A DNA stretch of 64,000 bases from Meghimatium bilineatum (GCA_034231615.1 CM067322.1:69425354-69489353), one strand, 5' to 3'; numbered from the stretch's first letter, positions 23,732 to 34,964 are shown. A program made the numbers and translations. Notes: generated by a model from the letters alone, not told the origin.

Positions 23732-24059
23732 CTGTCAGAAAAAATATAGTTTCTAATTCACAAAGACAAAGAAATAAACAAGAATAAATGTTAACATGTC
23801 TTCAATAATATTTATACAGTTAATCTGCATAAGATAAAGTTCTAAGATGGCGATGTAAACAGAGTGATAAATTCAGAGGATGCATAAATTGTAATTTTGT
23901 GATCATTCAAGTGTATTCAAGGATGAAACTACAACAGGTTCAGCAAATCGGCAGGGAATTTGAGTGTTCCCAGAAATCTGCTCTAGATATTATGGAAGAA
24001 CTCAAGAAAATTAGAAAGAATGTACACCAATTTTGAAACACATATCTATCCATATGAAA

Positions 24060-24480
24060 ATTAAAAGGTAAATCATACATTCAATATTCATCCCAACAGT
24101 GTGTTATCAATGTCAGACATGGACCACTAACTAAAGAATGAGAGAGAAAGCTTACTACGTGTGAAATGAGATGTCTAAGAAAGGCAGCAAACAGAACAAG
24201 GAGAGATCATGTGAGAAATGAGATAACAAGAATTGTTGGAACAACATCAGTAGTCAAATATTTTGAAAAACAGAGACTGAATGTGGTTTGGCCACCTAAT
24301 GAGAATGAACCCTTACTGGCCAGCAGCAAGAGTATACAACATGAAAATTGAAACAGCAAGATACAGAGAAAGACCATGAAGAAGGTGGAATGAAGGAGTT
24401 ACCAACATTCTCACATGGCACAGTAGCACTGTATATCAAGCAACCAATAGTGCCATAGCCTGATAACCGATCGTCATTCA
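24060..24480 (+). mobile_element. RTE-like LINE C-terminal fragment
   Basis: Reads SIFIPTVCYQCQTWTTN, TTCEMRCLRKAANRTRRDHV and VVKYFEKQRLN, with stops and frame changes. It is the same block as in 6600-7281 and 12130-12310, so at least three copies of this family lie in one gene. Confidence 0.62.
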
Positions 24481-24724
24481 ATCCTGCAATTCCTCAAAAG
24501 CAGAGAAAAGACAATAGATAGAATCTGCATAAATGTGGTAAAATCTCATAATTTCTCTCAGCAATAGATTTTTAACTGTTACATCCACTCAGATATTATC
24601 AACTCAATGTCGATCAATTGGTTTGATTATTAAATATAACTGATCGCATTTCAACTAGTCCATAAACAGACAGCTGCACCCAGAGGTAAAAAAAAAGGCT
24701 ATGGAGTGAATCAGTTAATGGCCA

Positions 24725-25010
24725 TGTTCTGCCGGACCTGAAAAGGAAGCAAAGAATAGCGACACTGTTTTCCTTCCATGCATGTCAAAAGAGATAACTA
24801 AGGGAGGTTATGGGATGAAGTGTCCCATCCCATATAGACTGAATCTATCTATCTAAGTGACCCAGAAGCCATGCTAAGATTGGGTGTGCCAGGCTGAAAG
24901 GTGCAATTATCACAGCAAAGCTGCACACCATGATAACACATATTCCGTTCTCTGGGCGAACATTTGCTAATCTGCAGGAGTTTGAGAATGAACACAGAAG
25001 GAGAAGAATC
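24725..25010 (+). repeat. GAA-tailed SINE-like repeat, long form
   Basis: Full-looking long copy. It starts near CTGCCGGACCTGAAAAGGAA, then GCAAAGAATAGCGACACTG, then GAAGTGTCCCATCCCATAT, AGTGACCCAGAAGCCATGCT, TATTCCGTTCTCTGGGCGAA and GCAGGAGTTTGAGAATGAAC, with the tail ACAGAAGGAGAAGAA. The first ~120 bp are missing from the short form. No firm TSD was found. Confidence 0.75.
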
Positions 25011-25756
25011 AAAGAAATTGATAAATCTTCAAATAAAAATACAACTATTATGTTACTGGCATTGCCATAAACTAAAGACTATTTTTTGTTTTCACTTAGC
25101 TTGGTAGCTTCATTACATTGTACAAAGACCATTCATAGTATTTCATATGTTTTGCAGTAGTGTGTTTCTGGAACAAAGTGACCTCCCCTTGGTCAGTTAA
25201 CCATATGTCTCATTCATTTCTCTGTTGACCGAGTCATCTGTGCATATAATCACATCACAGTTGTGGGTGTAACTAGACAACTTCTAGCCCCTTCACCTTT
25301 TTCCTGATAGGAGCCAAATCTTCAACACACTTTACCCACATTTTCCCAGGAGGTGAAGACAGCAAGGAAGGGAACTGGCCACCCCACCTAATAGTTGCTG
25401 TGGCTTAGTACATGAAGAGTTATCTTCATCCCTGACGGCAGGTTGCTGCCATGGGGCATACCTTTACCGTACCCAGTTGTATTACTGCATTAGTCAGAGA
25501 CTTTTCTTGCTGCCCGCCTCTGTCCATTCCCTGTTTTCCCCTACTTCTTCCAAATTGCATTCTCTGCTTCTGCCATCCATGACTTTTCATGCTTGATTGT
25601 TTTTTTCCCTTTGTCTCATCTAGACAGTGGTTTAATGGGTGGTGGTAATTGTTGACTACATTACGGTATGCTCTTACTTGTGCCACTCGATGTTGTACCT
25701 TTATACTGGACAGATCTAGCAAGAATCTCATGGTCGTGATGAGAGTATTTTGAGTT

Positions 25757-26270
25757 TTGATGCCTACAGGAATAACAGGAAGGTGTTTGAGAAATTATCT
25801 GCTACTCCATTACCACATCAAATATACAAATGGAGGAACAAGCAGTAATCAGTTTATGACTGAAATACCAACTAGCACGGTGATACTCTCAGACTTCCAA
25901 AGTATCCTACATAAAATAGAAAGGTGCACGTTAAGAAATGAATAGGTCACGTAACTGAACAATTTAGATGTACAAAGTATTACATGGATATACTGCCTGG
26001 TCATAATGGCGTCAGAGGAAATGAAGGAACAAATTCAAGGCTAGCAGTGTTGTGGTTGTTGGTACAGTACTGAGAAAAAATAGGTCTGACCTAATAAGGG
26101 AAGTCATAGATTTACTACAGAATTAAGAATATAGTGTTAAAGGTGATAACATACACATACAAAGAATATAAGAAATGGGGGTCACCAGAGGTGATGAGAG
26201 AAAATGTGTCCTTTCTGGAAAGATTCAAAGATCACATAATCAATATCTGACTATGACTTTTGAGTCTACA
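25757..26270 (+). mobile_element. RNase H domain of a LINE
   Basis: Reads VILSDFQSILHKIERCTLRN, WIYC then (frame change) PGHNGVRGNEGT, and KWGSPEVMRENVSFLERF. This is the DSQSxLRKI and CPGHxGVRGNExADRLA pattern of LINE RNase H. It is related to 61555-62010. Confidence 0.62.
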
Positions 26271-27123
26271 CGTTCTTGGATGGCTGCTGGAATGAATAGC
26301 TGAACACTTATGGGAATTTCAAATGTGCTGTATTGCTAATTCTAATTAAGAATAGAGAATCAAGAATATATATGCTAAATAGTAAAACTTTCATTATCTG
26401 AATAATACTGGATAGAATTTGTTTACAGAATCAGCAATTGTCAACGTTATTGAGATTTATAAGCATATGAATGAGAAAATTTACAAATATTTAAAAGGAC
26501 TTCAGCAATGAGACCACTTGCAGAGCAGTAGCCATATGCCAACTGTTAGAGAATATCACAATTCAAGAAGCTGGCAGCCAGATATAAATATCTGCTATTT
26601 TCAATATTCTTCTTAATAACCTCTTTTACTATATGATGATGCAACAATCAACATAAAAAACCTCAAAATATGGATATAATTAACATTTACAAATAACTTA
26701 AGATCTTCATGTATTAAACTTCAGAATAAACAAGAAATGAAGGAAATACCAAACAGAGAAATAAAGAGGATCACAATTTAATATGTACAAAACAAAGACA
26801 ATAATCAAAAAAAAAATTGAAGTGTTGCATGCCAATTAAGTTTAATTGATAAAAATAGAAAAATCACAATCAATAATGACAGTTTGTGAGGTGTACCTTC
26901 TAACTACATGCGTTGCCGCCCATCCGTCCACTTTAGAAGGAACATTGGTCAGGTATTCTCCTAATTCTTCTCTAATTATAATTCTATCTAAACATTAAAC
27001 TAAAAACAGGAAAACAAAACCATAAACAACATGTAATTTGTTACAGAGAATGTAAATCTTTCAACGTATGAACAGCTGAGTTTCATTCAAAACAAACATA
27101 TTCTGACATTCACATGTTTTTAC
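26271..27123. other. PALS1 intron, nothing recognised
   Basis: AT-rich sequence with no exon or recognisable element. Confidence 0.35.
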
Positions 27124-27264
27124 CTCTTCCTTTTTTGCTGGCATTTTTATCTTCAACGCCATTCATCTCCACCCATTCTCCATTGGAATCTCCACTGATT
27201 CTGAGATCTCCGTGAGATGAGAGTTCTTGGTTGGCGATCTTCTTCTTCTCACCAGGCATGGAAA
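27124..27264 (-). CDS. PALS1: PALS1 exon: N-terminal region
   Basis: Two bases, 46 codons and one base: SMPGEKKKIANQELSSHGD, LRISGDSNGEWVEMNGVEDK, NASKKGR-G. It is hydrophilic with no known domain. The EWVEMNG motif sits just upstream of the ECR exon and is likely an extension shared with long Stardust-type isoforms (inference). The acceptor is AGAATCAG and the donor AGAG|GTAAAA. Phases agree with both neighbours. Confidence 0.85.
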
Positions 27265-27664
27265 CTGATTCTGATTTATATTTAAATAAAACAGAATTAA
27301 GTTCCAACAGCATTTATAATCTGAAAGTTAATTTATAAGAACTACAAATATAATATCACATTTCAGCATTATATAATGCCATTTTTTTTATAAAATCCCA
27401 TATATCATCTTTTTATCATTTTAATCTCTCATCAAAGTTCAGACACAATGTCTTTCATAAACATACTCATGTACACACGACCGCACACACACACACAAAG
27501 TTTTGTCACATATGTCTTTCAAAAACACAAACTTCAGATTTCTGGATAATACTGTTCAAAGATCAAAATAGAACCCAAAACATTACATCTTATGTTACCA
27601 TATTGACACTTTATCAATGGTTACTAATGTTCACTTAAAATGTTCATCAGTTTGTTCCAAGGGT

Positions 27665-28014
27665 TCCAAAGAGTAGCCAAGAATAGTAACACTGTGACCT
27701 GCCATGTATGTCATAAGAAGCAACCAGAAGTTTGAACAAATTAGTAGGGAATAACTCCACAGTAAGGAAAATATTAATATATTATTGTGGACATTAAAGA
27801 ATGTCATAAATAAACAGTAGTTTATTTAACAGAAAAGATCCTGCTTAGATCAGAATGCACTCAATAGTGGAATAATGGAGTTGGCTATCACAGTGATCCA
27901 AAAACCATGCGGATGCCAGATGTGCCAGTCAAGCTGTCAATAGCACATTGCATTCCCTCTCTCGGGACTACATCGTACTAATCAGCAGGAGTTTGTGAGT
28001 TGAACGAAGAAGTG
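27665..28014 (+). repeat. GAA-tailed SINE-like repeat, long form, left arm of an inverted pair
   Basis: Begins AGCCAAGAATAGTAACACTG and ACCTGCCATGTATGTCATAA. Unrelated sequence of about 130 bp interrupts it before CATGCGGATGCCAGATGTGC, CTCTCTCGGGACTACATCGT and CAGCAGGAGTTTGTGAG, with tail GAACGAAGAAG. It faces the next copy tail to tail, with 27 bp between them. Confidence 0.65.
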
Positions 28015-28041
28015 GAAAGCAATTGTGTATTCATCTTTTTC

Positions 28042-28318
28042 TGCATTCATTCTCAAACTCCTGCAGATTTGCTGGATTTCTAAGCCCGGAGAATGAAATG
28101 TGCTGTATTATGGTGCAGAGTCTGACAGATATCTGCGCCTTTCAGCCTGATATAGCTCACTTTACCATGTCCTCTGGGTCCCTGTGACCCTAATTATGGG
28201 ATGGGACACCCAAATTAATTCCAAAAACCTCCTCAGCCACTTCCTATAACATGTGCAGTAGGTAAAAGTGTTGCTATTCTTTGCTCCTCCTTTGGGCTCC
28301 GGCAATACTCTGGAAAAT
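28042..28318 (-). repeat. GAA-tailed SINE-like repeat, long form, right arm of an inverted pair
   Basis: Reverse copy: TTCATTCTCAAACTCCTGCA, CCCTGTGACCCTAATTATGG, GATGGGACACCCAAATTAAT and TGCTATTCTTTGCTCCTCCT, ending GGCTCCGGCAATAC. This is the best-preserved 5' end of the long form. Confidence 0.72.
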
Positions 28319-28329
28319 TTAATAATAGA

Positions 28330-29300
28330 GAATGAAATTCAACAATACACTGGGGTGCAAAGGGAACGCATTGCTCTAGGCGGACCCAGGGTAAGCAGGT
28401 AACCAAGATTCCAAATGTACCTCCACGAGGTGCACCCTGGAAACAGAAACACAGCAGCTCGAGCTGATTCTGGCCAAATCATTTGGGGATCATGTCCGAG
28501 AATGTGGAGGAAGCAGATGGAAAGAGATTTGACTGCACAAGAGACAGACAATATCTCTGACACCATCAGCATCACCACATATAACGACACTGTCGACATA
28601 CAGTGAAGCTAGTCAGCTCAGTCCGAACATTGGAGGGGCAGCCAATGTAAAATGCACGTAAAGGTAGATGCATGGCGAGAGACAAATAGATTTCATACCG
28701 AGTACAATGAAACAATGAAAGGGCAGAACAGCGCTAGAGGGCAGCGCGAACTGCAAATAGAAAGTGAAAAGTTCTAGGAAAGGGGATCTACAAGCTCCGT
28801 CAGCTCGAGACAAGCTTCTAGTTACCTGTGTCCCTTACAGGCAGAGACCCAGACCCATTCACTGGCGTTTGGTAAAGCAAGAAGACCTAACCCAACTCTA
28901 ATGTCGAGCCTTCCTAAACCGGAAATATGCTCGCAAAGAGAAAGGGTTCTGTACCCGAGATGGGCTTAGGCACAAAAGGGACAACGATTTAGCCCTGGCC
29001 CAACTCTACTGTCAGGTATTTCCTACACCGGAAATACACTTGAAGAGAGAAAGGGTTCAGTACCTGATGGGCTCAGGCGTTATTGGGACAAGGACGCTCA
29101 GCTCGAGAACGCCTTGCTCTCAAACGCGTGGTGTGAGACTCGAACTTGGACAAGTAAAAATATATATATGCTCTGTGAATTCTTAGCAGGATGTGATGAT
29201 CAGGGGATACTGTCTCACTGGAATGCCACTCTTTTTTATTAGAAAATGACTTCACAGCACGTAGGGTATTCCTATAAGTGCTCCGCCCTACGTTCCAGCA
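28330..29300. other. GC-richer segment with a 105-bp tandem duplication, origin unknown
   Basis: Visibly richer in G+C than its surroundings. Two diverged tandem units (about 28885-28990 and 28994-29100, spacing 109 bp) share CCCAACTCTA, TTCCTA(A/C)ACCGGAAATA, AGAGAAAGGGTTC and GATGGGCT. A plus-strand frame of 63 codons at 28415 matches nothing I know. It may be part of an unrecognised mobile element. Confidence 0.5.
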
Positions 29301-29749
29301 GCCATCCCAGTGTATGTAGACTCAAAGTCCCAGTTTGATTGTGTGATCTTCAGGACTTTCCACAAAATTTACTTTTTCTTCCCTCACCTCTAGATACTCC
29401 CATTTCTAACATTCTCTGTATGTGTACGTTCTCAGTCTCATTGACATTATCTATCATCTTCATCTTGAAATGAATTTACTACTGCCTTCATTAAGTCTGC
29501 TATATCACTTCTCAACAATGTGCTGCCTATCACCGCATTACCTGCCAATAAGTCGGCTCTCTCATTTCCTCTAACCTCAGCAAAAACCTCCTTCATATAT
29601 GCCTCTTTTCTGGAACTAAATATTCATTTATAAACCCCCTAACACAACTATGACTTTGAGACAACAAACCGTATACAAGTTTGGATGTCCCCTTGAATAT
29701 TCAACTGAGCTTTTGTCAGAAAAGGCTAATGGTCTGTTCAAAGTTACCT
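29301..29749. other. PALS1 intron, nothing recognised
   Basis: AT-rich sequence with no exon or element that I can name. Confidence 0.3.
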
Positions 29750-30010
29750 GCTCACAGCTAAAGGGATTACTTCATCATCATAGGCTTTGTGGATTACAAA
29801 AAGGCATTTGGTGATTTACATAAAGAAATGATATGAAGTTATTGAAGCATTATGGCAATAAAACCAATTTATTAAACCTAACAAAGGAATATGAAGAAAT
29901 GAACTATATAAAGCTGTCCTTGAAGAATACTGACCATTTCAGATAAATCTGAGGTAAAACAGGAATGTCTCTTGTCAATTTTTCTTCCTGCGAGCTATAA
30001 TTTTATTATG
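29750..30010 (+). mobile_element. LINE RT fragment
   Basis: Reads FVDYKKAFGDLHKEM (the FxDYxKAFD block of RT), then SEVKQECLLSIFLPASYNF, a decayed version of VKxGVRQGCLLSPxLF. About 85 codons with stops. Confidence 0.55.
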
Positions 30011-30512
30011 ATATCAACAACAGCAGACACGGCCATAGATATGTCTTCTGTAAAAAAAAAAGATCGGGATGTGCTTAAACCTAAAAATAAAAGAATTTTG
30101 ATTTGATGAATATTTTTGTGTGCAGAAAATTGCTCTGGTGATAAACAGATGCAGAATATCAAAATCCTAAAAGCACCCTCTTGTGTTGAACCCTTGAAAC
30201 AGATTGCTTTGAAGTTTACGAGAAGCAATTTGACTAACACTTTATTACTTTATGGATCATGTCTCTGCGGCTGGTAGCACACTCCCCCCCCCCCAATAAG
30301 CTCCTAGTACTAATAATCATGATTTCTCTCCTCCCCCATATATGACAGTGGCAGCAGATAACACTTAGAATGGGTCCTGATGAAGAAAACTAAATGACTA
30401 AGATTTTGTGGACCGCCTTGAATTTGTGAATATTAATTGAGAACACAAAAGAAAAAAGGGTAAACCTTATATAGCGATGTAAGTTTATAAGAAACAAAAT
30501 GATGTCACAAAC

Positions 30513-30803
30513 CTGCTTGTGTGCTGGAACTAGACACGGTCTGATATGCAAGCTTCTTGGGAACTTCAACTTTTGGGTGTGGCTGCTTTTTCTCAATTTT
30601 AAGTTGACTTCTGTTTAGGTTTGTGTTAAGGCTTACTTCACCACTGACACTGCTAAGGCTACTGCTTGTGGCTGTTGCTGTGGGGATTTGGGTCATATCC
30701 ACAGCACACACCTGCTGGCCTTTTGTGTATTGGTCAAGCCTCTTTCTAGCATCATCTTCCACAGCAATCACATATGCATCATGGACTTTCTCGATACTAG
30801 AAA
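30513..30803 (-). CDS. PALS1: PALS1 exon: most upstream exon recognised
   Basis: Two bases, 96 codons and one base: SSIEKVHDAYVIAVEDDARK, RLDQYTKGQQVCAVDMTQIP, a serine/threonine-rich stretch, then KIEKKQPHPKVEVPKKLAY and QTVSSSSTQA. No methionine start is present at its left edge; TTGATTACAG|TT is a good acceptor, so a further exon must lie upstream (right). The donor is GCAG|GTTTGT. It has the long uninterrupted frame and matching phase expected of coding sequence. Its homology to long Stardust-type N-termini is inferred, not proven. Confidence 0.82.
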
Positions 30804-30861
30804 CTGTAATCAAAAATAATGTTGAACATTAATATTAGCGAGATGACTAATTTTTAAATAT

Positions 30862-31022
30862 CATCTTCTTCTTCAGTGTTCATTCTCAAACTCCCACTGT
30901 GTCTCTCGTGTAGCAGGACAACGTTCCCACAAAATTTCCAGCATGATACAGTCCAGATAATGGAAATGCGTTGTGTTACCGTTTTATTTGCGACAATGAT
31001 CCGACACATCCATCTTCGGCAA
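30862..31022 (-). repeat. GAA-tailed SINE-like repeat, short form, with TSD
   Basis: A 161 bp reverse copy: CTTCTTCTTCAGTGTTCATT, GTAGCAGGACAACGTTCCC, GGAAATGCGTTGTGTTACCG, ending GACACATCCATCTTCGGC. It is flanked by ATTTTTAAATAT (30850-30861) and ATTTTAAAATAT (31023-31034), matching at 11 of 12 bases. It lies 58 bp from the upstream edge of the first recognised PALS1 exon. Confidence 0.85.
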
Positions 31023-31034
31023 ATTTTAAAATAT

Positions 31035-31984
31035 GAATCCCAGCTCTTATGAAAATGCACTATGAAAGTTTGACAATTTAATCACCAAAGAGATACCATA
31101 CGTTTTCCTAAAAGAAAACAAAATTAGATAAATGACATTGAGATAGACATAGCAACGTTTACATCTGCTTTATATGCGTGAGGACGAGAAATGTACAAAC
31201 ATCTGAATAGAAAAGTATCTGGAAATAGAGAAACCACCGGATATTATGTTTAGAAATGACTGGCTGATGTACTCAGCGATGAGAATGGCAATCGACTGCA
31301 TCTATCTAAGGTTCCTCCATGCTAGCAATGCCTATCAGGAAAAAATACTGTAGGCCTATTGGTAAAATATCTCAGGAGTAGCATCTTATCAACGACCATA
31401 TAACATAATATTAATTAGGACCCCATTTGTGAAGTTTGTGATTATTATTTGGATTTCAGTTGGTTGCTATTACATACTTGGAATCACATGCGAAAAATAG
31501 CCAAGGTGACTCCAAGTATAGCCTATAGTCACCAACCGAAATCCCAACAATAATCAAAAACATCAGGAATGGGAAACGTCAAAATCCTAATTAATTTTGT
31601 TGGAAGGGCTTAGATCTTGATCTTACATACATTGAGAACAGACATTATGTTAATCAAAGGGCATAGGTGACAAAATGTAAATAAGCCTATAAAAGTATTT
31701 TCAACATGCTCTGTCTCTTGCCTTGGTGGTGCACTGACAGACTGTAGGCCCTATCCTCTTATGTTTTCCTCTCAACTGTGGATCTGCCTACCTCTTGCTC
31801 ACATCCACTCAACTAAGGTCTTCAACAAGGGGTCACATCTTTTAATATGTCAAAAATATTTTCTGTTTAATGTTTTTGTTTCTTTTAATACATTTTTTTC
31901 TTCATATACAGCAGTGTTGTCAGAACCTTTTTGTTTGCTTTCTTGTCTTTTCACGAAATTATCTCTATTATTCTAAGTGTGTGT
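31035..31984. other. No gene recognised
   Basis: AT-rich sequence, upstream intron or flank of PALS1. No exon, RNA gene or element was identified. Confidence 0.35.
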
Positions 31985-32960
31985 TTGTCCATCACAAGTG
32001 ATTATGTGTTACATCCACTTTAGAAAATTCAGTTATAATTATGTCCATGCCTAATACTTCGTAGATGGCTAATAAGCCCTATTAGAGCTGTAAATGTCCT
32101 TGGAAGTTTGGGCATGGAATGATCACTGTAATTGGATTTTGGTCTATTCATGACTTTCTAGCTACTCTCCGTTGCTGAACTGTTGCATTCTTCCTCTTTT
32201 AACGATGTGCTCTTTTTGACTGTAGATCGCCATGTAGATCTATTTTATGTATCTTCCCATGTATCTTTGTCTATTTCAAAGACTTTGTGTGAGGTCGATC
32301 TTTAACGAGTCCTCATAGCGCTTCTTTTGACCACCTTCAGATCGTGCATCCTTCTTCAGCTCATCATAACATGTACCAAATGACCTGCCCAACGAATATG
32401 TGTCTGCATGATAATAGTGTACTTGCTGGGGATACCAGATCTATCAAGGACAATTGTATCTGGAATCTTGTTTTGCCATCTGATGTTCATAACGTTTCTG
32501 AGACAAGTTGTGTGAAAGTGATTGAGTTTCCTCACATGACATCTATACACAATCCATGTTTCACTAGCATATAACATCACTGGAAGTAGCACTGCTCTGT
32601 AAACTTTCAGCTTAGTCTGTAGGTTAATGCCATTTCTATGCCAAACATTTGCGCACAATCTGTCGAAAGTGCTGCTTGCCTTGGCGATCCTTGTATACAC
32701 TATCATCAACGTTGGCATTTTGTGATAAAGTACTACCTAGATATGTGAATCTATTCACAACTTTCAGTGCTACACAATTTACCTTTATGTAGAGTTCGAG
32801 ATAGCTTTTGCCAGGTGTAGTTATAACATGACTTCTGTTTTCTCTGTGTTAATAGTAAGTCCAAAGTTGGTACAGGATTTGGAGAATCTGTCTATAATAC
32901 TTTGTAGATCAACCTCAAGAGTTGGCACTTAGGGCCCAATCATCAGCAAATACTCTATGT
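31985..32960 (-). mobile_element. LINE C-terminal part with zinc-finger-like tail
   Basis: Minus strand: IIDRFSKSCTNFGLTINTEK, VYTRIAKASSTFDRLCANVW, LKVYRAVLLPVMLYASETW, NIRWQNKIPDTIVLDRSGIP and IRWAGHLVH. The decayed Zn-finger end and the terminal CATCACAAGTGAT lie near 31990. It is the same family as 18812-19466 but longer at its 5' side and more broken. Confidence 0.82.
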
Positions 32961-33038
32961 ATTCTCTACCAACAATTAAAGACGTCAATTGTATTTTCTA
33001 GCTATTTGTTCATTATTCATACTCCTGAATCATACACT

Positions 33039-33195
33039 TCCACCAAAGACGGATGTGTCGGGCCACTGGCGCAAATATAACGGCGGCACAACACATTTCC
33101 ATTCTCTGGACTACATCCTACTGGAAATCTAATACGATCATTGTCCTGCTACAAGAGTTTCAGAGGGAGTTTGAGAATGAACGCTGAAGAAGAAC
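33039..33195 (+). repeat. GAA-tailed SINE-like repeat, short form, with TSD (type copy)
   Basis: A 157 bp copy in forward orientation. It starts TCCACCAAAGACGGATGTGT, continues GGCGGCACAACACATTTCCA, CTGGACTACATCCTACTGGA, GTCCTGCTACAAGAG and GGGAGTTTGAGAATGAACGC, and ends TGAAGAAGAAC. The TSD CATACACT is exact at 33031-33038 and 33196-33203. This is the clearest copy for defining both ends. Confidence 0.87.
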
Positions 33196-33203
33196 CATAC
33201 ACT

Positions 33204-34244
33204 AATGTAGAATATATGTAGCACTTTACAGTTCTCATTTTCAGTTTGTTGCTCACATTCGGTAATTTCAGACTTTACCCTGTTTCACATTTTGAAAAGT
33301 GCCTATTTGTGGTTATATAACCATGGGATTGAAAGCGTCTGATCCTCAAAGAACCGCCCAGAGGAAGCTTAATATTAACCTATATACATAAGAAGCAAAA
33401 TGCCATCTAATGTGACCAAAAATTGGTATCAAAGGAGAAGAAAAATTCAATATATTTCAGATTTGAGTGGAGACTTAAACAGACTTAAATGTCACCCAAG
33501 GTGACACATATTTCTGGGCCCGGTTGTCTTGAAATACAGTCTTCAGACTTGTTCTTTTTTGTTTGTTCTCATGTCTGTTCTATTTTTTGGGGGATTTGTT
33601 TAACACATAGTACTACGTTGGAAGAGTCAAGCTAGAGACTATGATGGACTAGAGGCGATATCTGTCCATTCTAACACGACTCTTGACTTCACTCAGGTTG
33701 TGAATTAAAAAACTATGCTAAGAGTGCGCACATATTGACTCCATGCCAGCTAACACACTTCAAATATTTGTCTTAAATCCGCCATCCTTATTCCCAGGAA
33801 TCAGGTTTTCGCTGTCCCTCTGCAGTTTCAATAAGCAGTTATGATACCAGAGTATTCCCTTCATTGCAGTTGCATATAACAAGAGATTTGGGAGCCGAGA
33901 AAAAAGACAGCATTCTAGTCTAAACATTTTAACTCATTAAAATGCAGAAGGAGCAAGTACACAATCACGCGAGTAATCACACAGGTGTACAAGGAAAACA
34001 GTGCAGGGTTTGTAAAATAAACATTTTGAGCGTAATCTGATGATTTTTCTTGAAACATTCCTCTTGTAAGTAGCATAACGTAATTCTACTCAACCTTGGT
34101 AGTGTAGTGTATAAGTCACCTGGCCACCAACCAGGTGAAAAGGATATCAGTCCCCTTGTTACTCATAATTTAAAACAACAACAAAAACACTAATTTTTTT
34201 AACTTGTTACTGATTGCTATTCTGATGCTATTGCTCGATGTATG
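33204..34244. other. No gene recognised
   Basis: AT-rich sequence with no coding, RNA or repeat feature that I can support. Confidence 0.35.
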
Positions 34245-34850
34245 ATTTTATAAATGCATATAGTAAATATTGTTGTGGGTGGGCGACTTACTTTATAAAT
34301 GCATATAGTAAATATTGTTGTGGGCAGACATACTTTCTAATGAATATAGTAAATATTGTTGTGGGCAGACATACTTTCTAATGAATATAGTAAATATTGT
34401 TGTGGGCAGACATACTTTCTAATGAATATAGTAAATATTGTTGTGGGCAGACATACTTTCTAATGAATATAGTAAATATTGTTGTGGGCAGACATACTTT
34501 CTAATGAATATAGTAAATATTGTTGTGGGCAGACATACTTTCTAATGAATATAGTAAATATTGTTGTGGGCAGACTTACTTTCTAATGAATATAGTAAAT
34601 ATTGTTGTGGGTGGGCGACTTACTTTATAATAAATATAGTAAATATTGTTGTGGGCAGACTTACTTTCTAATGAATATAGTAAATATTGTTGTGGGCAGA
34701 CTTACTTTCTAATGAATATAGTAAATATTGTTGTGGGTGGGCGACTTACTTTATAATAAATATAGTAAATATTGTTGTGGGTGGGCGACTTACTTTATAA
34801 TAAATATAGTAAATATTGTTGTGGGTGGGCGACTTACTTTATAATGAACA
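34245..34850. repeat. Composite minisatellite, 41 and 43-44 bp units
   Basis: About fifteen tandem units with the common core ATAGTAAATATTGTTGTGGG. Two unit types alternate: a 41-bp type with CAGAC(A/T)TACTTTCTAATGA, and a 43-44-bp type with TGGGCGACTTACTTTATAAT. The 41-bp type dominates the left and the other type the right end, with mixed order between, so the array grew by more than one expansion. Confidence 0.92.
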
Positions 34851-34964
34851 CAATACCCCAGTTAACAAATGGGTACAATAATAGTTCACTATACGGTACA
34901 CAGAGAAACGGTTGTGTAGTGGTTATGAAATGCTGGCTCAAATAACACATTTTTCTATGTCATG

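Noticed and set aside
30804-30813. Start of a protein at 30813 as a non-ATG codon
   Set aside because: TTGATTACAG is a normal splice acceptor, and the downstream phase demands an upstream exon.
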